Origin: JAENWD01 sp963837165
GTDB taxonomy: Bacteria; Acidobacteriota; Vicinamibacteria; Vicinamibacterales; JAENWD01
Assembly: GCA_963837165.1 (NCBI GenBank)
Contig: CAWIMD010000004.1
Location: 930,001 to 994,000, forward strand
DNA length: 64,000 nt
Direction: 5' to 3'
The translations under genes and the position numbers were made by a program. The notes beneath the pieces are model-generated. The model was not told the DNA's origin. It did not search any database and saw only the letters and a list, made by a program, of their open reading frames with translations. Below, in pieces: positions 49,524-58,958 of this stretch (the first letter of the stretch is position 1; each line of letters starts with the position of its first letter).

Positions 49524-50218
49524 AGGAGCGGCACCAGCTCGCGGAGAGAGCCGATGACGGGAACAGCCGGAAACTCGGCCGGTGCGGCACGGTCGTCGTG
49601 CGACTCGGCGCCGCGCCGAACCAGCACGGCGCGCATGCCGACCGCAAGCGCGCCGGCCACGTCCTGCCCGAGGCTGTCGCCGACCATCACGGCCTCGGCG
49701 GCCGGGACGCCCATCAGCTGGAGCGCCGCCTGGAAGATGCTCGGGTGCGGCTTCATGTAGCCGTGATCCGAGGAGGACAGCGTCGCGCTGACGAGACCCT
49801 CCAGCTCGAAGTGGCTCTGGAACGACGCCAGGCAGCGATGGCTGTTCGAGATGAGCCCCATGCGGATGCCGCGCGCGGCCAGCGTCTTCAGCACGTCCGG
49901 CACGTCGTCGTAGAGGTGGAAGTGGTGGTTCGACGCCCACTCGGAGTAGATCTCGACGGCACACGCGTCCACGGCCGCCCCGGTGCCGCCCATGGCCCGG
50001 ATGATGAGCGCGGTGTACCGGTGGAAGATGGCCGGGTCGTATATCTCGCCCTGCGCGACGTCGAGCACGGGCGCGGCCTGACGGACGGCCTCGTCGAACC
50101 GCCCTGGATCCAGGTCCAGCCCGTGCCGCTGGCCGAACAGCCGATAGCCCTCGCCGCGAAAGGTAGGACCGGGATAGATCAGGGTGAAGTCGACGTCGAA
50201 GAAGACCGCCGTCGTCAC
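49520..50218 (-). CDS. HAD-family hydrolase
   Basis: A 232-residue HAD hydrolase from GTG 50218. Motif I is FFDVDFTLIYPG (Asp8 nucleophile, Asp10 acid), motif II is LISNSHRCLASFQSHF, motif III is the Lys in YMKPHPSIFQAAL, and motif IV is VMVGDSLGQDVAGALAVGM. The substrate cannot be named. It overlaps the second M16 gene and the GNAT gene by 4 bases at both ends, so the four genes are translationally linked. Confidence 0.87.
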   Translation of the reverse strand: MTTAVFFDVDFTLIYPGPTFRGEGYRLFGQRHGLDLDPGRFDEAVRQAAPVLDVAQGEIYDPAIFHRYTALIIRAMGGTGAAVDACAVEIYSEWASNHHFHLYDDVPDVLKTLAARGIRMGLISNSHRCLASFQSHFELEGLVSATLSSSDHGYMKPHPSIFQAALQLMGVPAAEAVMVGDSLGQDVAGALAVGMRAVLVRRGAESHDDRAAPAEFPAVPVIGSLRELVPLL

Positions 50219-51477
50219 GGGCCGGCCACCGCGACGGCCGCCCGATCCGGCGAGAGGAACGTGCGCGCGACCTCGTTCACCTCGTCCAGGGTCACTCGCT
50301 CGAGCAGGAGGGGGAGACGGCGGTCGAAGTCCAGGCCAAGGCCGAAATACTCGGCCGTGTGCAGGAACCCGGCAATGCCCGCGTTTGTCTCGAGCACGCG
50401 CGGCATCGAGTACACGAGATATCGCTGCGAATCGGCGAGCTCGGCCGCCGTCACGCCCTCGCGGCCGAGCCGCCCGATTTCCTCGTCGATCGACGCGATG
50501 GTCCGGTCCACGTTGCCTGGACTGACGCCGGCCCGGACGACCAGGGGCCCCTCGGCCACGTTCGCATCGAAGGCACTGAACACGTAGTACGCCATCCCCT
50601 GCCGCTCCCGGATGCTGTCCCCCAGGCGTCCGCCGAGGGCGTACTGGCCGAGGACGTTGTTCACGAGCGTGAGGGCGTAATAGCGCGGATCGGGGCGCAC
50701 GATTGTGGTGAAACCGTAGGCAATGTCCGACTGCGGCTTGCCGGGCACGAGGTGGCGCACCACCTGCCGCGCGCCGGCCGGCCGTACGGGCAGCGGCGCG
50801 AGCGGCTCCCCGCCACCGGCATCCCAATCCCCGAACGCAGCCTCGACGATGTCCGCCAGGCGTGGCGGCTCGACGTCCCCGACCACGACGAGCCGGAGAC
50901 CCCGGGGGGCGACATGCACGCGATGGAAGGCCAGCAGGTCTTCGCGGCCGAGCCCGGTGACCGTCGGCACCGTGCCGCGCGCCGGACGCCCGTACGGGTG
51001 CCCGCCAGGGTAGAGGAGGCCCATCAGCGCGTCATTGGCCACGGCAGCCGGGTTGTCCTGGTCCTGCCCGATTGCCGTGACGACCGCGGCCCGGCGCCGC
51101 TCCACCTGCTCCGGTGCGAACGCCGGGCGGCGGAAGATGTCGGCGACCAGATCGAGCACGTCCGCGATGTCCTCGGCAAGGCACGTGCAGCCGATGGACA
51201 GGTGGTGGCGCGTGACACCGGTCGAGAGCGAGACACCGCGCGCGTCCAGCGCCTCGGCGAGCTCGTCGGCCGGGCGCCGCTCGGTCCCGCGATCGATCAC
51301 TGCGCTGACGAAGTTCGCGAGCCCGAGACCCGCATCCGGATCGAAGCCGCTGCCCGCCTCGACCGTGGCGTAGATCGTGGCCGCCGGGTGCGTGGCCGTG
51401 CGCTGGGCGACCAGCGTGGCGCCGTTCGCGAGGCGGTGCCGGACCGGCGACAGGCCAGCGGCCGCCGTGGGCGTCAT
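50215..51477 (-). CDS. M16-family protein, probable non-catalytic subunit
   Basis: A 420-residue M16 (pitrilysin-like) protein. The position of the zinc motif HxxEH reads GLANFVSAVIDRGT, so the metal ligands are missing. The rest of the fold is preserved: YGRPARGTVPTVTGLGREDL, LRLVVVGDVEPPRLADIV and YALGGRLGDSIRERQGMAYYVF. M16 pairs often include one active and one inactive chain. It overlaps the catalytic partner by 4 bases upstream. Confidence 0.85.
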   Translation of the reverse strand: MTPTAAAGLSPVRHRLANGATLVAQRTATHPAATIYATVEAGSGFDPDAGLGLANFVSAVIDRGTERRPADELAEALDARGVSLSTGVTRHHLSIGCTCLAEDIADVLDLVADIFRRPAFAPEQVERRRAAVVTAIGQDQDNPAAVANDALMGLLYPGGHPYGRPARGTVPTVTGLGREDLLAFHRVHVAPRGLRLVVVGDVEPPRLADIVEAAFGDWDAGGGEPLAPLPVRPAGARQVVRHLVPGKPQSDIAYGFTTIVRPDPRYYALTLVNNVLGQYALGGRLGDSIRERQGMAYYVFSAFDANVAEGPLVVRAGVSPGNVDRTIASIDEEIGRLGREGVTAAELADSQRYLVYSMPRVLETNAGIAGFLHTAEYFGLGLDFDRRLPLLLERVTLDEVNEVARTFLSPDRAAVAVAGP

Positions 51478-52796
51478 GCGCCCTCCACCTCGCGAGTGGG
51501 CTCGAACCATCCGACCGTGCAGCTGGCCGGATCGAGGTACCTGCGCGCGACCCGGGCCACGTCCTCGAGCGTGACGGCCGCGAGTCGGCACTCGAGATCG
51601 CGATAGACGTCCAACGCGCCAATAGTGTGGAAGTAGCCGATCTGATGCGCGATGTTCGTCACGCTGTCGGCCTCGAACACGAACCGCGCCTTCAGCTGGT
51701 GCCTCGCGCGATCGAGCTCGAGACGGGTGATGCCGCCGAGCCGCACGGCGTCCAGCGCCTCGCGAGCCGCAGCTTCCAGCGGGGCGAGCCCCACGCCGTC
51801 GGTGGCGGTGCCCGACACCGTGTACAGAAACGGCTGTTCGGTCGGCAGGATGGCCCCGGAGACGGCCGACGCCAGGCCGGCATCCACCAGCGCCCGATAC
51901 AGGCGGGTGCTCCGCTGCGGCGGGTTCCTGAACGACGCCCACAGGTTCACGCCCTTGGCGCCGGTCAACACGGCGTCCAGCACGAGCATGGTCCCGAAGT
52001 CGCGGTCCGCGACCGCCGGCGCACGCCACGCCAGCTTCAGGTACCGCGTCGTGCCTGGACGCTCGACACGCACCCGCCGCTCCCCGAGCGGCTCGGGCTC
52101 CGCGGTCGCGATGCGCCTCGGGAGCGCACCCGGTGCGATCGCCCCGAAATGCCGCGCGACCAGCCCGAGCGCCTCATCGCGATCCACGTCCCCGACGATG
52201 ACCAGCGCGGCGTTGTTCGGCACATACCACGTCCGGTAGAAACCATAGAGATCGTCGCGGGACATCGTCTCGAGGTCGCTCCTCCAGCCGATCGTCGGAT
52301 GGTGGTAGCCGTGCGCCTTGATGGCGGCGGCGGTGACCTCGGTGTCGAGCAGCTGCTCCGGGTCGTTGTCGCCGCCTTCCAGCTCGGCGATGATCACCGT
52401 GCGCTCCGACTCGCAGTCGTCCGGGTGATAGAGACCATTGGCCATTCGCTCGGCCTCGATGAACAGCATGCGGTCCAGCGCGTCGCTGGATGCGGTCTCG
52501 AGGTACGTCGTCTGATCGATCCAGGTGTAGCCGTTCCAGCTGCCGCCGAACTGCTCGATGATCCCCTTCACCTGCTCTCGCGGGATGTTGGTCGTGCCTT
52601 TGAAGTTCATGTGCTCGACCCAGTGCGCCACGCCCGTGAGGCCCCGCCCTTCGTCCTTCGACCCGACCTTGTACCAGCACCACACCGAGGCGAGCGGTGC
52701 CTGGTGCGCCTCCTGCACGAACACCGTCAGGCCGTTGTCGAGGACGACCGGCTGCAGCGGAGACGGCGCGGTTGGGGCGAGGACTTGCGAGGCCAT
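51474..52796 (-). CDS. M16-family zinc peptidase, catalytic subunit
   Basis: A 440-residue peptidase with an intact zinc site: H58-W-V-E61-H62 in GVAHWVEHMNFKGTTN, and the distal ligand Glu in ESERTVIIAELEGGD. There is no signal peptide, so it is probably cytosolic. It heads the operon, and TATAAT (52808-52803) on the minus strand ends 6 bases before the ATG, suggesting a leaderless mRNA. With the inactive partner it would form a processing peptidase. Substrates are unknown. Confidence 0.92.
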   Translation of the reverse strand: MASQVLAPTAPSPLQPVVLDNGLTVFVQEAHQAPLASVWCWYKVGSKDEGRGLTGVAHWVEHMNFKGTTNIPREQVKGIIEQFGGSWNGYTWIDQTTYLETASSDALDRMLFIEAERMANGLYHPDDCESERTVIIAELEGGDNDPEQLLDTEVTAAAIKAHGYHHPTIGWRSDLETMSRDDLYGFYRTWYVPNNAALVIVGDVDRDEALGLVARHFGAIAPGALPRRIATAEPEPLGERRVRVERPGTTRYLKLAWRAPAVADRDFGTMLVLDAVLTGAKGVNLWASFRNPPQRSTRLYRALVDAGLASAVSGAILPTEQPFLYTVSGTATDGVGLAPLEAAAREALDAVRLGGITRLELDRARHQLKARFVFEADSVTNIAHQIGYFHTIGALDVYRDLECRLAAVTLEDVARVARRYLDPASCTVGWFEPTREVEGA

Positions 52797-52848
52797 TGGT
52801 CCATTATAGCGACGGGTGGTGTCTCGCCCGGAGACAGCCTGGCTGGAA

Positions 52849-52877
52849 TTGCTTGAGTTAACTTCTTTCTGTAGAAT
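52849..52877 (+). promoter_or_regulatory. promoter of the PA-IL-like gene
   Basis: TTGCTT (52849-52854) and TAGAAT (52872-52877) are 17 bases apart. Transcription would start near 52884, giving a leader of about 58 bases with AAAGGAG before the ATG at 52942. Confidence 0.55.
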
Positions 52878-52941
52878 GCCTTACGAGCTGGCCACTATGG
52901 CCAGCGCTTTGCAATCCTCTGGGGACGAAAGGAGCTGGCAA

Positions 52942-53751
52942 ATGAGCAGATTCTGGATAGCCGCTGTGCTGGCGGCCCTCGTGGCGGTGCCGGCGGCGCC
53001 AGCTGCGGCACAGGTTGGAGCTACGTTCGTCCTGCGATCGGGCGAGACGGTCAGGGGCAGCCTCGTCGACATGAACGCGCGAGGGATCGTCGCCACGGTT
53101 TCGGGCGCCGAGCGGGCCTGGCCGGTGTCCTCCCTGGCGGTCGTCGCCTTCACGGGCGGCACCAACTTCCCCGCCGACGAAGTCAACAAGGTCACCAACG
53201 GTGCCCATGTGCTGGCGCTTCGCGACGGCTCCGTCATCGTCGGCCAGCTGACCGACATCGGCGGCACGAACCCCCTGCGGATCACTTTCGATTCCTCGGG
53301 CGTGAAGAAAGACTACCCGTCGAACCGCGTGGCGCGCATCTACTTCGCCCGGCCGGGCACGACGTCGCAGGTCACGTCGAACGCGGGCGGGATCCAGGTG
53401 CCGGCCAACGGCGGCTGGGTCAACACGGGCATCATGGTGACGAAGGGGCAGACCGTGAACATCTCGAGCTCCGGCCAGGTGCAGCTGAGCGCGGATTCGT
53501 CGGATGTCGCCGGACCCGCGGGGTCCAAGCAGGGTCACACCGCGCCGGCGGGCGCGCCACTGCCCGGGACCCTGACCGGGGCGCTCGTTGGACGGGTTGG
53601 CACGGGCCAGCCGTTCGGCATCGGCAACCAGTCGTCGTTCCCGGCCCCGGCGAGCGGCATGCTGTTCCTGGCGGTGAACGACAACTACGGGGGCGACAAC
53701 GTCGGCGCCTTCGGCGTCACCGTGAACCCGCTCCCGTACCGTCCGCGCTAA
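52942..53751 (+). CDS. exported protein with PA-IL-lectin-like domain
   Basis: A 269-residue secreted protein with a clear signal peptide (IAAVLAALVAVPAAPAAAQ). A beta-rich N-terminal region has FVLRSGETVRGSLVDMNARG and LRDGSVIVGQLTDIGG. The C-terminal half (about 145-265) resembles the LecA/PA-IL galactose-binding fold: VPANGGWVNTGIMVTKGQTV, GALVGRVGTGQPFGIG and MLFLAVNDNYGGDNVGAFGV. Whether it binds sugar or calcium is not known; key ligand residues are not certain. Confidence 0.68.
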   Translation: MSRFWIAAVLAALVAVPAAPAAAQVGATFVLRSGETVRGSLVDMNARGIVATVSGAERAWPVSSLAVVAFTGGTNFPADEVNKVTNGAHVLALRDGSVIVGQLTDIGGTNPLRITFDSSGVKKDYPSNRVARIYFARPGTTSQVTSNAGGIQVPANGGWVNTGIMVTKGQTVNISSSGQVQLSADSSDVAGPAGSKQGHTAPAGAPLPGTLTGALVGRVGTGQPFGIGNQSSFPAPASGMLFLAVNDNYGGDNVGAFGVTVNPLPYRPR

Positions 53752-53877
53752 TCGCGGCCCGCGTCCATCCGGGCCGGCCCGTCGCCGCCGGGGTTGCCGC
53801 CAGGCATTCCCCGGCGCGTCCGGGCCCGGGCTCGCCCGTCCAGCCCTTCGGCCATGGGGATACAATTGGGGATTCCC

Positions 53878-56704
53878 ATGGCGGACTGGAAGGACACCCT
53901 CAACCTGCCGCGCACGTCGTTCCCCATGAAGGCGAACCTCCAGGCCGCCGAGCCGGCGATGATCGCCTGGTGGAACGAGATCGGCCTGTACGGGCGCATC
54001 CGTGCCCAGCGGGCCGGTGCGCCCCGTTACGTGCTGCACGACGGCCCACCCTACGCGAACGGCCAGATTCACCTCGGGACCGCGCTCAACAAGATCCTCA
54101 AGGACCTGGTGGTGAAGTCGCGCTCCATGGCCGGCTTCGACGCGCCCTACGTGCCAGGGTACGACTGTCACGGGCTGCCGATTGAGCTCAAGGTGGACCG
54201 CGAACTCGGCGCCCGCAAGCGCGAGATGCCGGTGGCCGACTTCCGCCGGGCGTGCCGCGCCTACGCCGAGCGCTACATCGGCGTGATGAGCGAAGAGTTT
54301 CAGCGGCTCGGAGTCTTCGGGGACTGGGCCAACCCGTACCTGACGATGAACTTCCGCTATCAGGCGGCGATCGCGCGAGCGCTCGGCCGCTGCGTGGAGC
54401 GGAGGCTCGTCTACAAGGGACGCAAGCCGGTGCACTGGTGCATCCATTGCCGTACCGCGCTCGCAGAGGCGGAAGTCGAGTACCGAGGACCACACCTCGC
54501 CTTCGATCTACGTGACCTTCCCCCTGGGCGACGACAGCCGGGACCTGCTCGCGTCCCGGGTGCCCGAGCTGGCCGGTCGCGCGGTCGAGGCCCTCATCTG
54601 GACGACCACGCCCTGGACGATTCCGTCGAACCTGGCCGTGGCGTTCCACCCGGACTTCGTCTACGGCGCATACGAAGTGGACGGCACGATCGTCCTCATG
54701 GCCGAGGATCTGGCGCCGCGCGTCGCCGCCGGCACCCGCCGGCACCTCGGCGAGCCGCTCGCCCGCGCGACGGGCGAGACGTTCGAGGACCTCCGGTTCC
54801 GGCATCCGCTCTACGACCGGCCGTCGGTCGCGGTCCTGGCCGACTACGTCACGCTCGAGCAGGGCACCGGCATCGTGCACACCGCGCCCGGCCACGGCGC
54901 CGACGACTTCGCCACGGGCATCAAGTACGGGCTCGACATCTACGCACCGGTCGGGCCGGACGGCCGGTTCCTGGACGACGTGGGTCTGTTTGCCGGCGAG
55001 CAGGTGTTCGAGGCGAACCCGCAAGTGGTCGAAGCGCTGACCGAGCGCGGCCGGCTCTGGCACTACGAGCCCTACCAGCACTCGTATCCGCACTGCTGGC
55101 GGTGCCACAACCCCGTCATCTTCCTGGCCACGTCGCAGTGGTTCATCCGGATGGACGGCGAGCCGGTGGTCACGCCGGATGGAGGCTCGCCGCGGACGCT
55201 GCGCGCCGCCGCGCTGCACGCCATCGACGAAGAGGTCGAGTGGATTCCGGCGTGGGGCCACGATCGCATCTACAACATGGTCGCAAACCGCCCCGACTGG
55301 TGCATCTCGCGCCAGCGGGCGTGGGGCGTTCCGATCCCCGCGCTCGACTGCGCCCAATGCGGCGAGGCCCTGTTGACGCCGGCCATCGTGGAGCAGGCGG
55401 CCCGCGTGTTCGACGAGTACGGCGCCGATGCCTGGTACGAGCGGGCGATCGACGAGTTCGTGCCGGCGGGGCTGCACTGTCCGCGCTGCGGCGGCCACGC
55501 CTTCGAACGCGAGGCCAACATCCTGGACGTCTGGTTCGACTCGGGATCGAGCCATGAGGCGGTCCTGCCGTTCCGGCCGGAGCTCACGTGGCCAGCGGAC
55601 ATGTACCTCGAGGGCAGCGACCAGCATCGCGGCTGGTTCCAGAGCTCGCTGCTCGTCGGCCTCGGCACGCGGGGCCGTCCGCCCTATCGCGCCGTCCTCA
55701 CCCACGGTTTCGTCGTGGACGAGGAAGGCCGCAAGATGTCCAAGTCGCTCGGCAACGCCACCGAGCCGCAGGAGGTGATCGCGAAGAGCGGCGCGGAGAT
55801 CCTGCGCCTCTGGACGGCCATGGTGGACTACCGCGAAGAGGTCCGCATCGGCGCGGAGATCCTGTCCCGCGTGGTCGAGGCCTACCGGAAGCTGCGGAAC
55901 ACGTGCCGGATCCTCGTGGCGAACCTGTACGACTTCGACCCGGCGGTGGACGCGGTGCCGGCCGGCTCGCTCGAGCCGGTGGACCGCTACATGCTGTCGC
56001 GCTACGCCGAGCTGGGGCTCGAGGCGATCACGAGCTTCGACGCGTTCGAATTCCAGTCGGTCGTGCACCGGCTCAGCGCGTTCGCGACCGTGGACCTGAG
56101 CGCGTTCTACGTGGACGTCTCGAAGGACCGCCTGTACACGCTGGCCGCCGGCTCGTCCGGCCGGCGCTCCGCGCAGACGGCGCTGTACGTGATCGCCGAC
56201 GGGCTCACGCGCCTTCTCGCTCCGATCCTGCCCGTCACGGCCGAGCAGCTGTGGAAGGCGCTGCCCGGCCAGCGGGAGCCGTCGGTGCACATGGCGGAGT
56301 TCCCCTCCCGCGCCGGTCTCGAGGCGATGGTGGACGCCGGCCTGTCGGCGGAGTGGCGGCGGCTGCTGGCGCTCCGTGACCTGGTGAACGCCGAGATCGA
56401 GTCGCGCCGCCGCGCCAAGCAGTTCGGCACGTCGCTGGCGGCCCGGGTCGTCCTCGAGGCCACCGGCGAGGATCTGGCTCTCGCCCGCGCGTACGCCGGG
56501 AGCCTGCCGATGCTCTTCATCGTCTCGGCGGTGGACGTCCGGGAAGGCGGTGCGCCCGGGGCGCCGACCGTGACCGCCACCAGGGCTGACGGCGTCAAGT
56601 GCGATCGCTGCTGGCGGATCGTGCCGTCGGTCGCCCTCGAGGGCGAGCACGCCGGCCTGTGCGACCGCTGCGTCGACGCGCTCGCGGAGCCGGTCCGTAC
56701 GTGA
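53878..56704 (+). CDS. ileS: isoleucyl-tRNA synthetase, one-base frameshift
   Basis: A protein of about 940 residues if the frame is repaired. It has the HIGH-type element as PPYANGQIHLGTALNKILK, the KMSKS loop (EEGRKMSKSLGNATEPQ), the editing domain and a C-terminal zinc finger (CDRCWRIVP and LCDRCVDAL). The reading frame breaks at 54484: removal of one C gives EYEDHTSPSIYVTFPL, the expected sequence. This essential enzyme should be intact, so sequence error is the likely cause. It charges tRNA-Ile. lspA follows directly. Confidence 0.9.
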
Positions 56705-57213
56705 GGCGACGGCTGGAAGTGGCGGTCGTCCTGGCCGTGGCGCTCGCCGACCAGGTGGCCAAGCAGCTGATCGTCGCCAGGATCGGCCTGTTGCACTCGG
56801 TGACGGTGATCCCGGGTCTGCTGAGCCTGACACACGTCCGGAACTCGGGCGTCGCGTTCGGCGTGCTCAACGCGACGGATTTCGCCTTCAAGCAGGTGCT
56901 CATGGCGGTGCTGGCGCTGGCGGCGCTCGTTGGCGTCGGCTTCTACGCGGCGGAGCTGCCGATCGAGCGCCGGTGGGCGCGGGTGGGGCTGGCGCTGATC
57001 CTGGGCGGCGCGGCCGGCAACCTCGTGGACCGCGCCCGGCAGGGTTACGTCGTCGACTTCGTGGACGCGTACTGGCGCGGCTGGCACTTCTGGGCGTTCA
57101 ACGTCGCCGACGCGGCCATTTCCGTGGGCGTGGCAATCCTGATCGCGGACCTGCTGTGGCCGGCCCGGCCCGCGCCGCGACGTGAGGGGGACGAGTGTAT
57201 CCGGAACTGCTGA
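56701..57213 (+). CDS. lspA: signal peptidase II (housekeeping)
   Basis: A 170-residue inner-membrane aspartyl peptidase that cleaves prolipoprotein signal peptides. Canonical motifs are present: NSGVAFGVLNATDF, GGAAGNLVDRARQGYVVDFVD and WAFNVADAAISVGV, with both catalytic aspartates. A GTG start overlaps the ileS stop, and the 3' end overlaps lgt by 19 bases, so ileS-lspA-lgt-rluD reads as one operon. Compare the divergent LspA-like protein at 19788. Confidence 0.94.
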   Translation: MRRRLEVAVVLAVALADQVAKQLIVARIGLLHSVTVIPGLLSLTHVRNSGVAFGVLNATDFAFKQVLMAVLALAALVGVGFYAAELPIERRWARVGLALILGGAAGNLVDRARQGYVVDFVDAYWRGWHFWAFNVADAAISVGVAILIADLLWPARPAPRREGDECIRNC

Positions 57214-58010
57214 CGATCGGACCGCTCACCGTCTACACCTATGGTGTCCTGCTCGCCGCCGCCTACCTGCTCGGGCTTCGCCTGGCCATGTCCCGGGCGA
57301 AAGCGCGCGGCATCGACCCCAGCCGTGCGCTGGATCTCGGGATTGCCATCATCGTCTCGGCGCTGGTCGGCGCCAAGCTCCTGCTGGTGCTGGTGGACTT
57401 CGGCCGCTACCGGCAGAACCCGGCCGAGATCCTGTCGGTCCTGCGCTCGGGCGGGGTGTTCTACGGCGGGCTCATAGCGGCAGTGGCCGTTGCCTTCTGG
57501 TACATGCGCCGCCACCGCATGCCGCTCTGGACCACCTGCGACGTGTTCGCGCCCGGGATCGCGCTCGGCCACGCGGTCGGGCGCCTCGGATGCCTGGCGG
57601 CCGGGTGCTGCTTCGGCCGCGCGGCTTCCGTGCCCTGGGCCGTCACGTTCACCAACCCGGTGGCCCAGCTCAACTCGGGCACACCGCTCGGCGTCCCCCT
57701 GCACCCGACGCAGCTGTACGAGGCCGCCGCGGAGCTGCTGATCCTCGCCGTGCTGCTGGCCACCGAGAAGGCGGGCCGCCCGTTCCCGGGCCGCACGTTC
57801 TGGAGCTACATGGTCCTGTACGGCGTTTCCCGGTTCGCCATCGAGTTCTTCCGGGGCGACGATCGCGGCATGGTGTTCGGGACGGTCTCGACCTCGCAGT
57901 TCATCTCGCTGCTGCTCGTGCCTGCCGCCATCGCGATGCTGTTCCATCTCACCCGCCGGCAGGATGCGCCGGCGCCGGCCCGGACCCGATCCGTTCGACG
58001 CGCGGGCTGA
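57195..58010 (+). CDS. lgt: prolipoprotein diacylglyceryl transferase (housekeeping)
   Basis: A 271-residue membrane enzyme that transfers diacylglycerol to the lipobox cysteine. The Lgt signature is GRLGCLAAGCCFGRAASVPW; HPTQLYEAAAELLILA and RFAIEFFRGDDRG complete the usual catalytic elements. A GTG start overlaps lspA. This is the standard copy; the divergent one at 23125 lacks several of these residues. Confidence 0.93.
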   Translation: MYPELLTIGPLTVYTYGVLLAAAYLLGLRLAMSRAKARGIDPSRALDLGIAIIVSALVGAKLLLVLVDFGRYRQNPAEILSVLRSGGVFYGGLIAAVAVAFWYMRRHRMPLWTTCDVFAPGIALGHAVGRLGCLAAGCCFGRAASVPWAVTFTNPVAQLNSGTPLGVPLHPTQLYEAAAELLILAVLLATEKAGRPFPGRTFWSYMVLYGVSRFAIEFFRGDDRGMVFGTVSTSQFISLLLVPAAIAMLFHLTRRQDAPAPARTRSVRRAG

Positions 58011-58013
58011 CCC

Positions 58014-58958
58014 ATGGCCGGCGTTTCGCTGGAAGTGGCCGCCGAGCAGGCCGGGGAGCGGCTCGACCGCTACCTGGCTGCCGTGCTCCCCGGGATGTCC
58101 CGCTCGCAGGTGCAGCGCTTCATCGAGCAGGGACTGGTGCAGGTGGGCGGCCGCCAGGCGAAGGCCAACCTCACGGTGAAGACAGGCGACCGTATTGCCG
58201 TCGAGATTCCCGAGCCGGTCGCCGCGACCCCGGCGCCCGAGAACATCCCGCTCGAGGTGCTCTACGAGGATCCCGATCTCATCGTCGTGGACAAGCCAGC
58301 CGGAATGGTCGTGCATCCGGCGGCCGGTCACGACTCCGGCACGCTCGTGAACGCGCTGCTGCACCACGTGACCGATCTGAGCGGCGTCGGTGGGGAGCGG
58401 CGCCCGGGCATCGTCCACCGTCTCGACAAGGGCACATCGGGCGTGATGGTGGTGGCGAAACACGATGCCGCGCACGACGCGCTGTCGCGGCAGTTCCACG
58501 ATCGGGAGGTCGAGAAGGAGTACATCGCGCTGGTCTGGGGCGTGGTGCAGGCCGGACGGCGCATCGACCTGCCCATCGGCCGCGATCCCGGCGATCGGCA
58601 GCGCATGTCGGCGCGCGCGCGGCGGGCACGTAGCGCCGTGACCCGGATCACGAAGGCCCATCACCTGGGGGGCGTGACGCTCTGCCATATCGCAATCGCC
58701 ACCGGACGGACCCACCAGATCCGCGTTCATCTGAGCGCGATTGGCCATCCGATCGTCGGGGACGCCACCTATGGCGGCATACGGTCGCGCGTGGCCGCGG
58801 ACCTGCGGCCCGTCCTCGGGCTGACCCGTCCGTTCCTGCACGCCTTCCGGCTGGCGTTCACGCACCCGACCGACGCCCGCCGGCTGGTGTTCGAGGCGCC
58901 GCTGGCCGCCGATCTGCAGGGCGTCCTGGATGCGCTCGAGGAACGGAGCTCGCCATGA
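58014..58958 (+). CDS. rluD: RluD-family pseudouridine synthase
   Basis: A 314-residue RNA pseudouridine synthase. An S4 domain (about 12-75; LDRYLAAVLPGMSRSQVQRF) precedes the catalytic domain with HRLDKGTSGVMVVAKHDAA, where the Asp is the nucleophile, and GRTHQIRVHLSAIGHPIVGD. RluD modifies 23S rRNA helix 69; RluA or RluC identity is possible. The start is 3 bases after lgt, and the stop overlaps the NUDIX gene by 4 bases. Confidence 0.9.
   Translation: MAGVSLEVAAEQAGERLDRYLAAVLPGMSRSQVQRFIEQGLVQVGGRQAKANLTVKTGDRIAVEIPEPVAATPAPENIPLEVLYEDPDLIVVDKPAGMVVHPAAGHDSGTLVNALLHHVTDLSGVGGERRPGIVHRLDKGTSGVMVVAKHDAAHDALSRQFHDREVEKEYIALVWGVVQAGRRIDLPIGRDPGDRQRMSARARRARSAVTRITKAHHLGGVTLCHIAIATGRTHQIRVHLSAIGHPIVGDATYGGIRSRVAADLRPVLGLTRPFLHAFRLAFTHPTDARRLVFEAPLAADLQGVLDALEERSSP

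Noticed and set aside
54476..54492. Programmed frameshifting in ileS
   Set aside because: No slippery heptamer or downstream pseudoknot is visible and ileS is not known to use frameshifting; an indel is simpler.
54188..56833. Long leftward open frame of 881 codons opposite ileS
   Set aside because: Composition-driven shadow: it lies wholly antisense to ileS, is rich in Arg/Ala/His/Gln and shows no recognisable domain.
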